Assembly (NCBI GenBank): GCA_024349765.1
Contig: AP026073.1
Location: 3,162,001-3,226,000 of the forward strand
DNA: 64,000 bases
Direction of reading: 5' to 3'
From: Streptomyces nigrescens
GTDB taxonomy: Bacteria; Actinomycetota; Actinomycetes; Streptomycetales; Streptomycetaceae
Position numbers and translations under genes: made by a program. The notes under the pieces are model-generated. The model did not search any database. It had not been told where the DNA came from and saw only the letters and a list, made by a program, of their open reading frames with translations. Of this stretch, positions 40,903 through 49,936 are shown piece by piece (position 1 is the stretch's first letter; every line of letters begins with the position of its first letter).

Positions 40903-42225
40903 ATGGCGACGGGTACGGAGACCAGGGCTGACAGGGCAACGGAGGGCGCCACGAGCGTGGTGCGCGTGGTGGCACGCAGGCTGCTGCCGCTGCTGTTCGT
41001 GCTGTACGTCGTCAACTTCCTGGACCGCGCCAACATCGGCGTCGCCGCATTGACGATGAACGCCGATCTGGGGCTGAGCGCCACCGCCTACGGCACCGCC
41101 GCCGGGATCTTCTTCCTCGGCTATGTGCTCTTTCAGGTCCCGGCGGCGGTGGCGTTGAAGCGGTTCGGCGCCCGCCGCTGGCTGTGCTGTGTGATCACCG
41201 CCTGGGGTGTGTGCTCGGCCGCCACCGCGTTCGTCACCGACGCACAGGGGCTCTATCTGACCCGGTTCGTGCTGGGGCTGACCGAGGCCGGATTCTTCCC
41301 CGGCGTCGTCGCCTACCTGGCCGCCTGGTTCCCCTGCCGCCAGCGCACCCGCGCGCTGGCGCTGTTCTTGCTGGCCATCCCGGTCTCCAACATGGTCGGG
41401 CTGCCGGTCTCGGGTCTGCTCGTCGACCACTTTTCCCTCTTCGGTCTCAGTGGCTGGCGGTCGATGTTCCTGATCGAGGGCGCCCCCGCCGTCGTCCTGG
41501 GCGTCGCCGCACTGCGCCTGCTGACCGACACGCCACGCGATGCGACCTGGCTGACGGCACCCCAACGCGAGGAACTCGAAGCCCTGTTGACCCAGGGCGC
41601 CCCGCCCTCATCGACGGACCGGACCACGCTCGGTCACGCCGCGCACTTCACCGTGGTGAATGCGGGCCCGAGCTTCGCCGCGTACGCCCTGCAGTTCTTC
41701 CTGCCCAAGGTCACCGCCTCCCTCTTCCCCGGCGCCGGGGCGTCCGCCGCATCCGCGCTCGCAGCCCTGCCGTCCGTCTTCACCGCCGTTGCCATGCTCG
41801 CGTGGAGCCGTCACGGCGACCGGGTGAGCCTCCGGACGTACCTCATCGCCGCGCCCATCGCGGCCGCCGCAGCCGCCATTTCCCTGGCCGCACTCTCACC
41901 CGCACCCGTCCTCACCCTGGCTGCGCTGACCGTGGCCGGGACAGGGATTCTGACCGCGGTTCCTGCCTTCTGGAGCCGGTGCACCGCGATCCTGTCCGGC
42001 CCCCGCGCGGCGACGGCCCTCGCCGGCGTCAACGCGGCCAGCAGCCTCGCCAGCTTCGCGGGCCCCTATGTCACCGGCCTCCTCACCGACACCACCGGCG
42101 GCTACCGGGCCGCGTACTCCGTCATCGCCTGTGCCCTGGCGGTGTCGTTGGCCGCGGCCCTCCGCCTCCCCGGCGCACCGGTCGGCATCCACCGAGCGCT
42201 GGCGCCGACCCGCACCCGTGGCTGA
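40903..42225 (+). CDS. MFS transporter, anion:cation symporter (ACS)-like
   Basis: The ATG at 40903 follows GGGGAGCGGAG; 440 residues with about twelve membrane helices. The family marker NFLDRANIGVAALTMNADLGLS and GIFFLGYVLFQVPAAVALKRFGARRW resemble the ACS branch (hexuronate, tartrate and phthalate transporters). GLTEAGFFPGVVAYLAAWFP is the helix-4/5 signature. It probably imports an organic acid with protons. No catabolic gene is adjacent, so the substrate is open. The 204-bp gap upstream shows no clear operator. Confidence 0.9.
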   Translation: MATGTETRADRATEGATSVVRVVARRLLPLLFVLYVVNFLDRANIGVAALTMNADLGLSATAYGTAAGIFFLGYVLFQVPAAVALKRFGARRWLCCVITAWGVCSAATAFVTDAQGLYLTRFVLGLTEAGFFPGVVAYLAAWFPCRQRTRALALFLLAIPVSNMVGLPVSGLLVDHFSLFGLSGWRSMFLIEGAPAVVLGVAALRLLTDTPRDATWLTAPQREELEALLTQGAPPSSTDRTTLGHAAHFTVVNAGPSFAAYALQFFLPKVTASLFPGAGASAASALAALPSVFTAVAMLAWSRHGDRVSLRTYLIAAPIAAAAAAISLAALSPAPVLTLAALTVAGTGILTAVPAFWSRCTAILSGPRAATALAGVNAASSLASFAGPYVTGLLTDTTGGYRAAYSVIACALAVSLAAALRLPGAPVGIHRALAPTRTRG

Positions 42226-42308
42226 GCCCCCGACGGGCGCAAGCGGAGGGAGAGTCCGTCATCCCGCAAGCGCGGAGGGCCGAGGGCGCACCGGGTGTGG
42301 GGGCGGTG

Positions 42309-43550
42309 TCAGTCGTCGATGGCCTGGTAGAGCGTGGTCCAGAAGTCGTGCATGAGCCGCACCGAATGCGGGACGGACGCCCCGACCTGGGTGAGCAGGA
42401 TGCCGGTGAGCTGGTTGGCCGGATCGGCGTAGGTCGAGGTGCCGCTTCCGCCGTCCCAGCCGAACTGGCCGAGGGGTGCGTAGTCGCCGCGGTAGGTGCG
42501 CACCGCCATCCCGAAGCCCCAGCCGCCGTGCTGCCCTTGGCCGAAGGACACATGGACGTTGTCGCGGGCCAGGGCGGTCCGGGCGGCGTTCTGCTCGGGC
42601 GTGAGGCGGTTGGTGGTCATCAGCTCGACGGCGGCCCGGGACAGGATCCGCTCGCCCCGGTGTATCCCGCCGTTCAGCAGCATCCGGAAGTAGGCGTGGT
42701 AGTCGTCAGCGGTGGAGACCAGCCCACCGCCACCGCCCTGGAACGCCGGAGGCGAGCTCCACCGCCCTCCCTCGGCCTCGTCCCAGACGGTGAACTCCCC
42801 GGTCTGCGGGTCGGGGGCGTAGAGGGTCGGCATCCGATCGATCTTGTCGGCGGGCACATGGAAACCGGTGTCCTGCATCCCCAGCGGCTCGAAGATGCGC
42901 TCGCGCAGGAACGTCTCGAAGGACTGGCCGGTGACCCTGGCGACGAGCACGCCGACCAGATCGCTGCTGATCTGGTACTGCCAGCGCTCGCCGGGCTGAT
43001 GCATCAGCGGAAGCGTGCCCAGGCGACGCATCCACTCGTCCGGCTCGGGCATCGGCTCCGGCAGATTGGGCGTGAGCCCCTGCTCGAAGACCGCGCCCAT
43101 GATCGGAGTGCCCAGCACCGTCATATCCATACCGAGCCCGAACGTGGAGGTGAGCACGTCCCGTACGGTGATCGGCCGCCGCGCCGGCACGGTGTCGTCG
43201 AGCGGACCGTCGATCCGCTTCAGCACCTGTCGGTCGGCGAGTTCCGGCAACCACGGCTCCACCGGGTCGTCAAGGCGCAGCCGGCACTCGTCCAGCAGGA
43301 CCATCGCCGCCGCGATCGAGACCGGCTTGGACGTCGAGGCCATCCGGAAGATCGTGTCCCGGCGCATCGGCGCGCCGCCGTCATGACGCATCGTCCCGAC
43401 CGCTTCGACGTGCGTCTGGTCGCCCCGGCTGACCAGGGCGACGAGCCCGGGAATCTTTCCGGACTCCACATGCCGTGCCAGCACGTCGCGCACCTTGCGC
43501 AGCCCTGTGTCGGAGAAACCGCTGTGCCGGCCGGTGAGGTTGGGGGACAT
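42309..43550 (-). CDS. Serine hydrolase / beta-lactamase-like (class C fold) esterase
   Basis: The 413-residue protein has the S-x-x-K motif Ser72-Thr-Ser-Lys75 in FRMASTSKPVSIAA, the second motif YQIS in ERWQYQISSDLVGVLVARVTG, and GWDGGSGTSTYADP as the third-motif region. There is no signal peptide, so it is likely cytoplasmic and an esterase or transesterase (LovD/EstB-like) rather than an antibiotic beta-lactamase. It follows the DUF4097 gene on the same strand with a 64-bp gap and may be cotranscribed with it. Confidence 0.9.
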   Translation of the reverse strand: MSPNLTGRHSGFSDTGLRKVRDVLARHVESGKIPGLVALVSRGDQTHVEAVGTMRHDGGAPMRRDTIFRMASTSKPVSIAAAMVLLDECRLRLDDPVEPWLPELADRQVLKRIDGPLDDTVPARRPITVRDVLTSTFGLGMDMTVLGTPIMGAVFEQGLTPNLPEPMPEPDEWMRRLGTLPLMHQPGERWQYQISSDLVGVLVARVTGQSFETFLRERIFEPLGMQDTGFHVPADKIDRMPTLYAPDPQTGEFTVWDEAEGGRWSSPPAFQGGGGGLVSTADDYHAYFRMLLNGGIHRGERILSRAAVELMTTNRLTPEQNAARTALARDNVHVSFGQGQHGGWGFGMAVRTYRGDYAPLGQFGWDGGSGTSTYADPANQLTGILLTQVGASVPHSVRLMHDFWTTLYQAIDD

Positions 43551-43614
43551 GACTGTGTGCTCCTTGTGGGATGTGCGGGTGGGTGGTTGTCGAGGGGTGT
43601 TCGTTGGGGGTGGG

Positions 43615-44280
43615 TCAGAGGCTGTGGGCGGTGATGTCGCCGTGGGAGGTGGTGGCGCGGATGTCGAGGTCGGCGGTGCCGTCGTTCTTGAGGGCGTTGC
43701 TGATGCGGCCGTAGCTGGTGCCGGCGTCCAGGGTGGCGGAGACTCCGGCGGCGGCGCCGACGGTGATGTCGCCGGACTGGGTGCCCAGCACGACCGTGCC
43801 GCCCGTGGCCTGGGTGATGCGGATGTCGCCTCGTGTGGTGGTGATCTTCGCGGTTCCGCCCAGTCGGCCGACTTCGACGTCGCCGTCGACCGCGGTGAGG
43901 TGCAGGCTTGCGGTCTCGTCCAGCTTGATCTGGCGGTATGCGCCGTCGAAGGTGACGTCGCCGAGGCGGCCCAGGGTGCGGAGTTCGGCGGCGGCTGTCT
44001 TGGCCTGGATGCGGGAGCCGGTGGGCAGCTTGACCGTTACCTCGATGGATCCGGAGGGGCCGAGGTACTGGTTCTTCGCCGCGTTCTCGATCCGCAGGAC
44101 GCCGTCGTCGAAGGCGATGGTGGTCTGCTGCGCCGCCTTCACATCGCGGCTTTTCGAGGCGTTGGCCGGCAGGACCTCCACGGTGGTGTCGGTCCGGTCC
44201 GCGGCGATCAACTGCACGCGTCCGGCGGGGATTTCCAGGACGGCGGCGATCGGGGTGGGGGTGGTGAACTTCTGCATCAT
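43615..44280 (-). CDS. DUF4097 family beta-helix-like protein
   Basis: A 221-residue protein starting at the ATG pair at 44280/44277, with GGGAGA just upstream. It consists of short repeated strands: GSIEVTVKLPTGSRIQAKTAAAELRTLGRLGDVTFDGAYRQIKL..., GDVEVGRLGGTAKITTTRGDIRITQATG, and TSHGDITAHSL. This is typical of the DUF4097/DUF4098 right-handed beta-helix family. No signal peptide is seen. Function is unknown; such proteins often sit next to regulators or ABC genes. Divergent from a GbsR-like regulator that probably controls it. Confidence 0.9.
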   Translation of the reverse strand: MMQKFTTPTPIAAVLEIPAGRVQLIAADRTDTTVEVLPANASKSRDVKAAQQTTIAFDDGVLRIENAAKNQYLGPSGSIEVTVKLPTGSRIQAKTAAAELRTLGRLGDVTFDGAYRQIKLDETASLHLTAVDGDVEVGRLGGTAKITTTRGDIRITQATGGTVVLGTQSGDITVGAAAGVSATLDAGTSYGRISNALKNDGTADLDIRATTSHGDITAHSL

Positions 44281-44308
44281 GCTCTCCCTTGAGACGTGCG
44301 GCTCGCTG

Positions 44309-44456
44309 TTTCCGAACGTTGGAAACACTACGTTGCTTTCCAGTGTACGGCAACGAGATCTTTGCTTCGATGCAGCATTCATGCAGGTCAAGGGCCAATA
44401 ATCATTGCAACGTTCTCTCGTTTAACGCAACGACCGAAGGGCCAGCCGTTGCAATG
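44309..44456. promoter_or_regulatory. Cluster of inverted repeats in the divergent DUF4097/GbsR-like promoter
   Basis: CATTGCAACG (44403-44412) and CGTTGCAATG (44447-44456) are perfect 10-bp inverted repeats. A second pair, CGTTGC (44331-44336) and GCAACG (44350-44355), shares the core. TTTCC/GGAAA arms flank AACGTT at 44309-44325. The core TTGCAACG thus recurs across the region and is likely the regulator's binding site. Confidence 0.55.
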
Positions 44457-44556
44457 CGTTGAAGGTGAACGCTATGGTGAAGGCGCCAGGGAGCAGGAAC
44501 AGGATCAGGAACGTCGAGCAGCGCCATGGGTATCCGTGGGCATGAAGGGGGTTGTG

Positions 44557-45318
44557 ATGCCGGGAGGCAGGCTCACCCAGTCCGAACGCCAGCAGATCGC
44601 GGTGGGTTTGGCCGACGGCCTGCCCTACGCCGAGATCGCCCGGCGTCTGGAGCGTCCGACCTCCACGATCACGCGTGAGGTGATGCGCAACGGCGGCCCC
44701 AGCGGCTACCGCGCCGACCTGGCCCAGCGTGCCACCCAACAACGCACCCAGCGCCGCAAACAGACCCCAGACCAGGGATCGCAGGCGCTACCGCAACCCC
44801 ATGGACGCGACGCCGAAGCCGTGCGCGACTACCAGGAGAGGCTCACCACCGTCTTCATGACCTCCGGCCTGCCCAAGATGATGGCCCGGGTGCTGGGTTG
44901 CCTCTACACCACCGACACCGGCAGCCTGACCGCCGCCGAACTCGCCCAACGCCTCAACGTCAGCCCGGCATCGATCTCCAAAGCCATCACCTTCCTCGAA
45001 GGCCTGGCCCTCGTCCGCCGAGAACGCGACCAACGCCGCCGCGAACGCTACGTCGTCGACGACGACCTGTGGTACCAATCCATGCTCCGCAGCGCCCGCG
45101 CCAACGACGAGTTCATCGACACCGCACGACAAGGCATCACCATCCTCGGCCAGGGCACCCCGGCCGCCACCCGCCTCGAAAACGCCGCCCGCTTCCTCGA
45201 CTTCGTCAGCGAAGCACTCATCCGCGCCGCAGAACAAGGCCGCGAAGTCCTCTACACCAGAACCCAAACCACCACCCCGCAGGACGACACCACCACACCA
45301 CGCTCGGATCACGCATAG
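44557..45318 (+). CDS. GbsR/MarR-type regulator with an IS30-like N-terminal HTH
   Basis: The ATG at 44557 is preferred, with AAGGGGG at 44545-44551; 253 residues. The N-terminal 65 residues (LTQSERQQIAVGLADGLPYAEIARRLERPTSTITREVMRNGG...YRADLAQRATQQR) are an HTH_38 domain as in IS30 transposases. The rest is a GbsR-like winged helix (PKMMARVLGCLYTTDTGSLTAAELAQRLNVSPASISKAITFLEGLALVRRERDQRRRERYVVDDDLW) with helical dimer arms. Thus the protein may carry two DNA-binding modules. It is probably a regulator, not a transposase, because no catalytic DDE core is present. Confidence 0.88.
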   Translation: MPGGRLTQSERQQIAVGLADGLPYAEIARRLERPTSTITREVMRNGGPSGYRADLAQRATQQRTQRRKQTPDQGSQALPQPHGRDAEAVRDYQERLTTVFMTSGLPKMMARVLGCLYTTDTGSLTAAELAQRLNVSPASISKAITFLEGLALVRRERDQRRRERYVVDDDLWYQSMLRSARANDEFIDTARQGITILGQGTPAATRLENAARFLDFVSEALIRAAEQGREVLYTRTQTTTPQDDTTTPRSDHA

Positions 45319-45818
45319 CCAACCGTCTCGACCGTCACAGCCAGCGGCGCCCTGCGGCCGATCGGGTGTCGGCATGGGTGACCGTGATGTCGACGTCGTA
45401 CGTGTCATTCATCACGACGTCGAAGGCCAGATGGCCTGTTGCCGTGCCACCCGGGTGCCCGAGTAGGGTCGGGGGCTGCGTGATGGCTGAGGGCTGCACC
45501 CTGGCCTCCCGGCCCTTGTGAAGGCACATGCGTACGTGGCTTTCCCGGCCCCACCCGGGAAGGGCGCAGGGCATGCGCACGTAGGGGAACCGCCCGTACG
45601 CGCCGGGCACCGGGATGCGGCTCCGACGTCTCACGGGCAGTACAGCGGGCCCCCGGGTCCGTACCCCCACACACAAAGAGTCGCGCGTGCGCGGCCACAC
45701 ATCAGGAGCACCAGTGCAGGGCATCCCCCACATAGCCAGCACACCGCACGACGGGCGATTGTCGTCCGTACCCCCTGCCCGCAGGGAGCCGTACACGGCG
45801 CAGCACACCGGGCAGGAC
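45319..45818. other. 500-bp intergenic stretch before the polysaccharide operon
   Basis: Open frames here lack ribosome sites and recognisable domains. A 25-residue minus-strand frame at 45331-45408 has no convincing start. The region should contain the promoter for the polysaccharide genes; no clear -10/-35 pair was identified. Confidence 0.45.
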
Positions 45819-46223
45819 ATGACACCGCGCATGCCGCCCCGCGGCGCGGCGCCTCGCGTGACCCCGGCGGCACGGCGTCCCGAGGCCGAAGCCTCCCAAC
45901 TCCCCGTCTTCATCGGCCAGTCGGGCTGGCGCAGGTGGACGGTGCAGGGCGTGGCCCTGGCCGTGGGATGCGGCTGCCTCGGGTATCTGCTGTTCGTCGG
46001 CACGCTGATCAGCGGACTCCGGCAGCCCGTCGGCACGCACCCGCCGAGCATGAACGCACCGGTGCCTGCCGGCCCGGACACCGGCGGGTCGCAGCACGAC
46101 CACGGCGTACCGGCCCGAGCCGAGGCGCACCGACCGCTGGCGAGGGCCCACGCGGACCGCGACGACCACCACCGCCCGCCGGCCGGCAGATCCGCCCCGT
46201 CGGCCGGAGGCCCGAAGCAGTGA
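45819..46223 (+). CDS. Small membrane protein of the polysaccharide operon
   Basis: A 134-residue protein (ATG 45819). One strong membrane helix (WTVQGVALAVGCGCLGYLLFVGTLISGL, about residues 37-64) separates a basic Pro/Arg N-terminus from a His/Asp/Pro-rich outer tail. It overlaps the following synthase by four bases, so the two are coupled. A small membrane partner next to a bifunctional deacetylase/glycosyltransferase and LCP gene resembles the Streptomyces matAB surface-glycan locus; that match is from memory and is not proven here. Confidence 0.7.
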   Translation: MTPRMPPRGAAPRVTPAARRPEAEASQLPVFIGQSGWRRWTVQGVALAVGCGCLGYLLFVGTLISGLRQPVGTHPPSMNAPVPAGPDTGGSQHDHGVPARAEAHRPLARAHADRDDHHRPPAGRSAPSAGGPKQ

Positions 46224-48343
46224 GCGGGCACTCCGCCGCTGTTCGACGCCCGCCGCGCGGACACTGGCTCGTCCTCCTGCTGGTCCTCCTGGTGGTCGCC
46301 GTCACCCTCCTCTTCGAGGGCTGGACGACCCATCAGGTCGACGCCGCGCGCACCAAGCCGCCGTGCACCCGGCCGATCCCGCACGCGGCGGACGACGGGA
46401 AGCCGCTGCTGCGGTTCGGCCCGAAGGGGGTCGCCACCGCGGCCATGCCGCCGGGGACCGTCGCGCTCACCTTCGACGGCGGGTTCGACCCGGTGTGGAC
46501 GCCGCGCCTGCTCGACCTGCTGCACAGGCACCACGTGCGGGCGACCTTCTTCGTGTACGGGAAGGACGCGGCCCAGCACCCGAAGCTCATCCGGCGGATC
46601 CTGCGCGAGGGGCACGAGATCGGCTCGTACACCTACAGTGGCGGCGACCTCGGTGTCGCCTCACCGCTGCGCGCGCGGCTTGAGCTGTCGCTCACCCAGA
46701 GCGCTCTCGCGGGGGCGGCCGGCATCAACACCACCCTGCTGCGGCTGCCGCACACCACGGCCGCGGACACGCTCTGCGGCGCCGAGTGGCCGGCCGCGAA
46801 GCGCGCGGCGGCACAGGGGTATCTGGTGGTCGCCTCGGACCACAAGGACCGCAAGCCGTGGCGGGGGCTGGTGACACAGCACAGCCAGACCGACCTGGGC
46901 TACCACGAGGCCGAGGATCTTCTGGGGGACCGCAGCGTGAAGCGGTTCACCACCATCAGCGGCGGCCTCGGCCGGCTCTCCTTCCTCGACGAGGTCCCGG
47001 TCACCCAGGAGATCAAGGGTGAGGGCCTGATCTTGTCGCAGCGGCTCGGGCACGCCTTCCTCACCGTGATGGTGTGGACGCTGACCCTCGCGGGTGTGCT
47101 CGGCGTCCTGCGGATGCTCCTGTTCGCGGTGTTCGCCCGGCTCCACGTGCGCAGGCTGCACCGGTACCGGCCCGGCGCACCGCGGCTGCGCGAAGTGCGG
47201 GACCCGGTGACGGTCCTGGTGCCCGCGTACAACGAGGAGGCCGGCATCGCCTCCACCGTGTACTCGCTGCTCGCCTCCACCCACCCGCACTTGCAGATCA
47301 TCGTGATCGACGACGGCTCGACCGATGCCACCGCGGACATCGCCGAGCGCATCGACGACCCGCGGGTGACGGTGATCCGGCAGCCGAACGGCGGCAAGCC
47401 CAGCGCCCTCAACACCGGCCTGGCGCACGCCCGGTACGACATCGTCGTCATGGTCGATGCGGACACCATCTTCGAACCCGCGGCGCTGGCCCGGCTGATC
47501 CAGCCGCTCGCCCACCCGGCGGTCGGTGCGGTCAGCGGCAACACCAAGGTCGGCAACCGGCGCCGTCTGCTGGGCAAATGGCAGCACCTGGAGTACGTCC
47601 TCGGCTTCAACCTCGACCGGCGGATGTTCGAGGTCCTGGAGTGCATGCCGACGGTGCCGGGGGCGATCGGCGCCTTCCGCAGGGACGCGCTGATGGGCGT
47701 CGGCGGCGTCAGCGACCAGACCCTGGCCGAGGACACCGACCTCACGATGGCGCTCTGGCGGGCCGGCTGGCGCGTCGTCTACGAGGAGTCCGCGGTCGCC
47801 TGGACCGAAGTGCCCAGCACCGTACGGCAGTTGTGGCGGCAGCGCTACCGCTGGTGCTACGGCACCCTCCAGTCGATGTGGAAGCACCGGCACGCGGTGA
47901 CGGAGGTCGGCCCCGCCGGACGCTTCGGCCGTCGCGTGCTGCTCTACGTCACGCTGTTCCAGATCGTGCTGCCGCTGTGCGCACCGGTCGTGGACATGTT
48001 CGCCCTCTTCGGGGCGCTGTTCCGCGACCCCGTGGAGGCCGCCCTCGTCTGGTTCGGGTTCCTCGCCGTCCAGTTGGTCACCGCCGCGTACGCGCTACGG
48101 CTCGACCGCGAACGGCTGCGCGTGCTGTGGGTGCTGCCGCTCCAGCAGTTCGTCTACCGGCAGTTGATGTACCTGGTGGTCATCCACTCGGTGATCACGG
48201 CGCTGCTCGGCACCCGCCTGAAGTGGCACAGCATGAAGCGCACCGGAACCGCCGACCCGTATCTGCTCGCGGCGCCGTCCGCGGAGACGTCCGGAGATCC
48301 GCTCGAGGAGCTGCCCCCGCGGCGGAGCCTGTCGTCGCAGTGA
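46220..48343 (+). CDS. Membrane glycosyltransferase family 2 fused to a degenerate NodB (polysaccharide deacetylase) domain
   Basis: The GTG at 46220 overlaps the upstream stop; 707 residues. After one membrane helix (residues 16-33) comes a NodB-like domain (about 75-270). Its catalytic motifs are altered: TFDDG is TFDGG (84-88), the metal HxxxH is Y137...G141 in HEIGSYTYSGGD, and RPPY is RLPH. The GT2 domain that follows a second membrane helix looks intact: DDGSTD (364-369), VMVDADT, TLAEDTDL and the processive-synthase QRYRW, then more helices. It would polymerise a hexosamine-type surface glycan, perhaps PNAG-like, without its own deacetylation. Confidence 0.88.
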   Translation: MSGHSAAVRRPPRGHWLVLLLVLLVVAVTLLFEGWTTHQVDAARTKPPCTRPIPHAADDGKPLLRFGPKGVATAAMPPGTVALTFDGGFDPVWTPRLLDLLHRHHVRATFFVYGKDAAQHPKLIRRILREGHEIGSYTYSGGDLGVASPLRARLELSLTQSALAGAAGINTTLLRLPHTTAADTLCGAEWPAAKRAAAQGYLVVASDHKDRKPWRGLVTQHSQTDLGYHEAEDLLGDRSVKRFTTISGGLGRLSFLDEVPVTQEIKGEGLILSQRLGHAFLTVMVWTLTLAGVLGVLRMLLFAVFARLHVRRLHRYRPGAPRLREVRDPVTVLVPAYNEEAGIASTVYSLLASTHPHLQIIVIDDGSTDATADIAERIDDPRVTVIRQPNGGKPSALNTGLAHARYDIVVMVDADTIFEPAALARLIQPLAHPAVGAVSGNTKVGNRRRLLGKWQHLEYVLGFNLDRRMFEVLECMPTVPGAIGAFRRDALMGVGGVSDQTLAEDTDLTMALWRAGWRVVYEESAVAWTEVPSTVRQLWRQRYRWCYGTLQSMWKHRHAVTEVGPAGRFGRRVLLYVTLFQIVLPLCAPVVDMFALFGALFRDPVEAALVWFGFLAVQLVTAAYALRLDRERLRVLWVLPLQQFVYRQLMYLVVIHSVITALLGTRLKWHSMKRTGTADPYLLAAPSAETSGDPLEELPPRRSLSSQ

Positions 48344-48420
48344 GGGGACGGAGGGGACCGGAGGGGAACCGGCGAGCGTCCGCGCGAGTCGGACCTGGGA
48401 CGTGACCAAGGGAGTTGACC

Positions 48421-49791
48421 ATGACAGACCCGCTTGACCAGCGGGCCGGGCGCACCACACCCACAGGGGAGCAGGGCCGGCACGGCGACGCCGGGAGTCG
48501 TCCCGTGCGCCGGGGGCCGGTGCGGGTGACGGGCGAGCTGTGGCGCCCGGAGCCGGAGGACGGACCGGGACCGTACGTCGAGCCGGAGCTCCATACCGAT
48601 CCGGAGCTGTATGCCGGCCAGGACCCGTCCGCGGTCCCGGAAGGCGCCGCCGCGCGTGAGCGGTTCGCCGAACGCCCCAGCTCGCGCTACGGGCCCCGGC
48701 GCGCCCACGCCCGGCAGCCGAAGAAGCGCAGGAGGCTGCGGCGGGCGGTGCTCGTCCTGCTGGCCGCCGTGGTCGTCGTGGCGGGCGGCACGTACGGCTG
48801 GGCCGAGACCCGGCTCCAACGTGACGTCGACCTCGGCGCGTACGGGGACCGTCCGCCGCCCGGCGAGGGCACCAACTACCTCATCGTGGGCTCGGACAGC
48901 CGCGATGGGCTCTCCGAGGACGACGTGAAAGACCTGCACGCCGGCGGGGGCGGCGGGCGGCGCACCGACTCGATGATGTTGCTGCACACCGGGGCCCACG
49001 GAACCAGCATGGTCAGCCTGCCGCGCGACTCCTGGATCACCGTGCCCGGCCGCCTCGACACGTCGACGGGCAAGACCAAGCGGCCCGAGGGGGACAAGCT
49101 GAACGCCGCCTTCTCCTACGGCGGCCCCGAACTGCTCGTGCACACCGTCGAGAAGAACACCGGGCTGCGCGTCGACCACTATGCGGAGATCGGCTTCGCC
49201 GGCTTCGTGAACATCGTCGACGCCATCGGCGGCGTTCGGATGTGCCTGGACCGGGACATCAAGGACGAGAAGTCGGGCGCCGATCTGCGCAAGGGCTGTC
49301 ACACCCTGAACGGCAAGCAGGCACTCGCCTTCGTCCGCGAGCGGCACCAGGAGAGGGAGGGCGACCTGGGCCGGTCGAGGAACCAGCAGAAGTTCCTGTC
49401 GACCCTCGCCCACCAGGCCGCCCGGCCAGACACCCTCTTCGACCCGCTGAAGATCGGTCCGGCCGTGCAGGCCGGGCTCGACACGCTCATCGTCGACAAG
49501 GGCATGAGCCTGCGCGATCTCAGCAGGATGTTCCGCGCCGTGCAGAGCGTCACGGGCGGACACGGCAAGCAGATCCACGTGCCCGTGTCCGGTATCGGTA
49601 TCCCCACGCCCAAGGGCAACGTACTGAAGTGGGACGTCAGGAGGTCGGCCCGGCTCTTCGATGACCTGCGGCACGACCGGCCGGTGACGGAGACGGGGAA
49701 GACGTCCCGGCACCGGGGCGGTGCCGTCAGCCGCGCGCCGTCACCTGGCGACCGCCCGCAGCAGCGGAAGGAGCAGCAGGCCGAACGGTGA
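48421..49791 (+). CDS. LytR-CpsA-Psr (LCP) family protein
   Basis: The ATG at 48421 has AAGGGAG six bases upstream; 456 residues. A long acidic/Pro-rich cytoplasmic tail precedes one membrane helix (RRAVLVLLAAVVVVAGGTYGWAE). The outer LCP domain shows NYLIVGSDSRDGL, GGRRTDSMMLLH, VSLPRDSWITVPG, KLNAAFSYGG, and HTLNGKQALAFVRERHQ, including the conserved Asp/Arg residues that bind pyrophosphate-lipid. LCP enzymes attach glycopolymers to peptidoglycan, so it likely anchors the product of the upstream synthase. Confidence 0.92.
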   Translation: MTDPLDQRAGRTTPTGEQGRHGDAGSRPVRRGPVRVTGELWRPEPEDGPGPYVEPELHTDPELYAGQDPSAVPEGAAARERFAERPSSRYGPRRAHARQPKKRRRLRRAVLVLLAAVVVVAGGTYGWAETRLQRDVDLGAYGDRPPPGEGTNYLIVGSDSRDGLSEDDVKDLHAGGGGGRRTDSMMLLHTGAHGTSMVSLPRDSWITVPGRLDTSTGKTKRPEGDKLNAAFSYGGPELLVHTVEKNTGLRVDHYAEIGFAGFVNIVDAIGGVRMCLDRDIKDEKSGADLRKGCHTLNGKQALAFVRERHQEREGDLGRSRNQQKFLSTLAHQAARPDTLFDPLKIGPAVQAGLDTLIVDKGMSLRDLSRMFRAVQSVTGGHGKQIHVPVSGIGIPTPKGNVLKWDVRRSARLFDDLRHDRPVTETGKTSRHRGGAVSRAPSPGDRPQQRKEQQAER

Positions 49792-49936
49792 CAGCGGGAT
49801 CGTGCGGACCAGGAGCGGCCCCCTCGCCAGTGGGGGCGCCTGGAGCAACGTCGTGCGAGTCGGCCCCCCGGCGCCCCTGCCGAGTCGTTGGTGACCACTC
49901 AGCAACGCCCCGGCGCTGTGGAGTGCCGTGGGAAGG

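Noticed and set aside
42309-43550. Antibiotic-resistance beta-lactamase
   Set aside because: S-x-x-K is present, but there is no signal peptide and the overall sequence is esterase-like. Resistance cannot be supported.
44557-44760. IS30-type insertion sequence
   Set aside because: Only the HTH segment resembles IS30. There is no DDE core and no flanking IS ends; the rest of the protein is a GbsR-like regulator.
45331-45408. Short minus-strand frame (25 residues, MNDTYDVDITVTHADT...) as a possible peptide gene
   Set aside because: No ribosome site, no processing genes nearby and no recognisable precursor motif.
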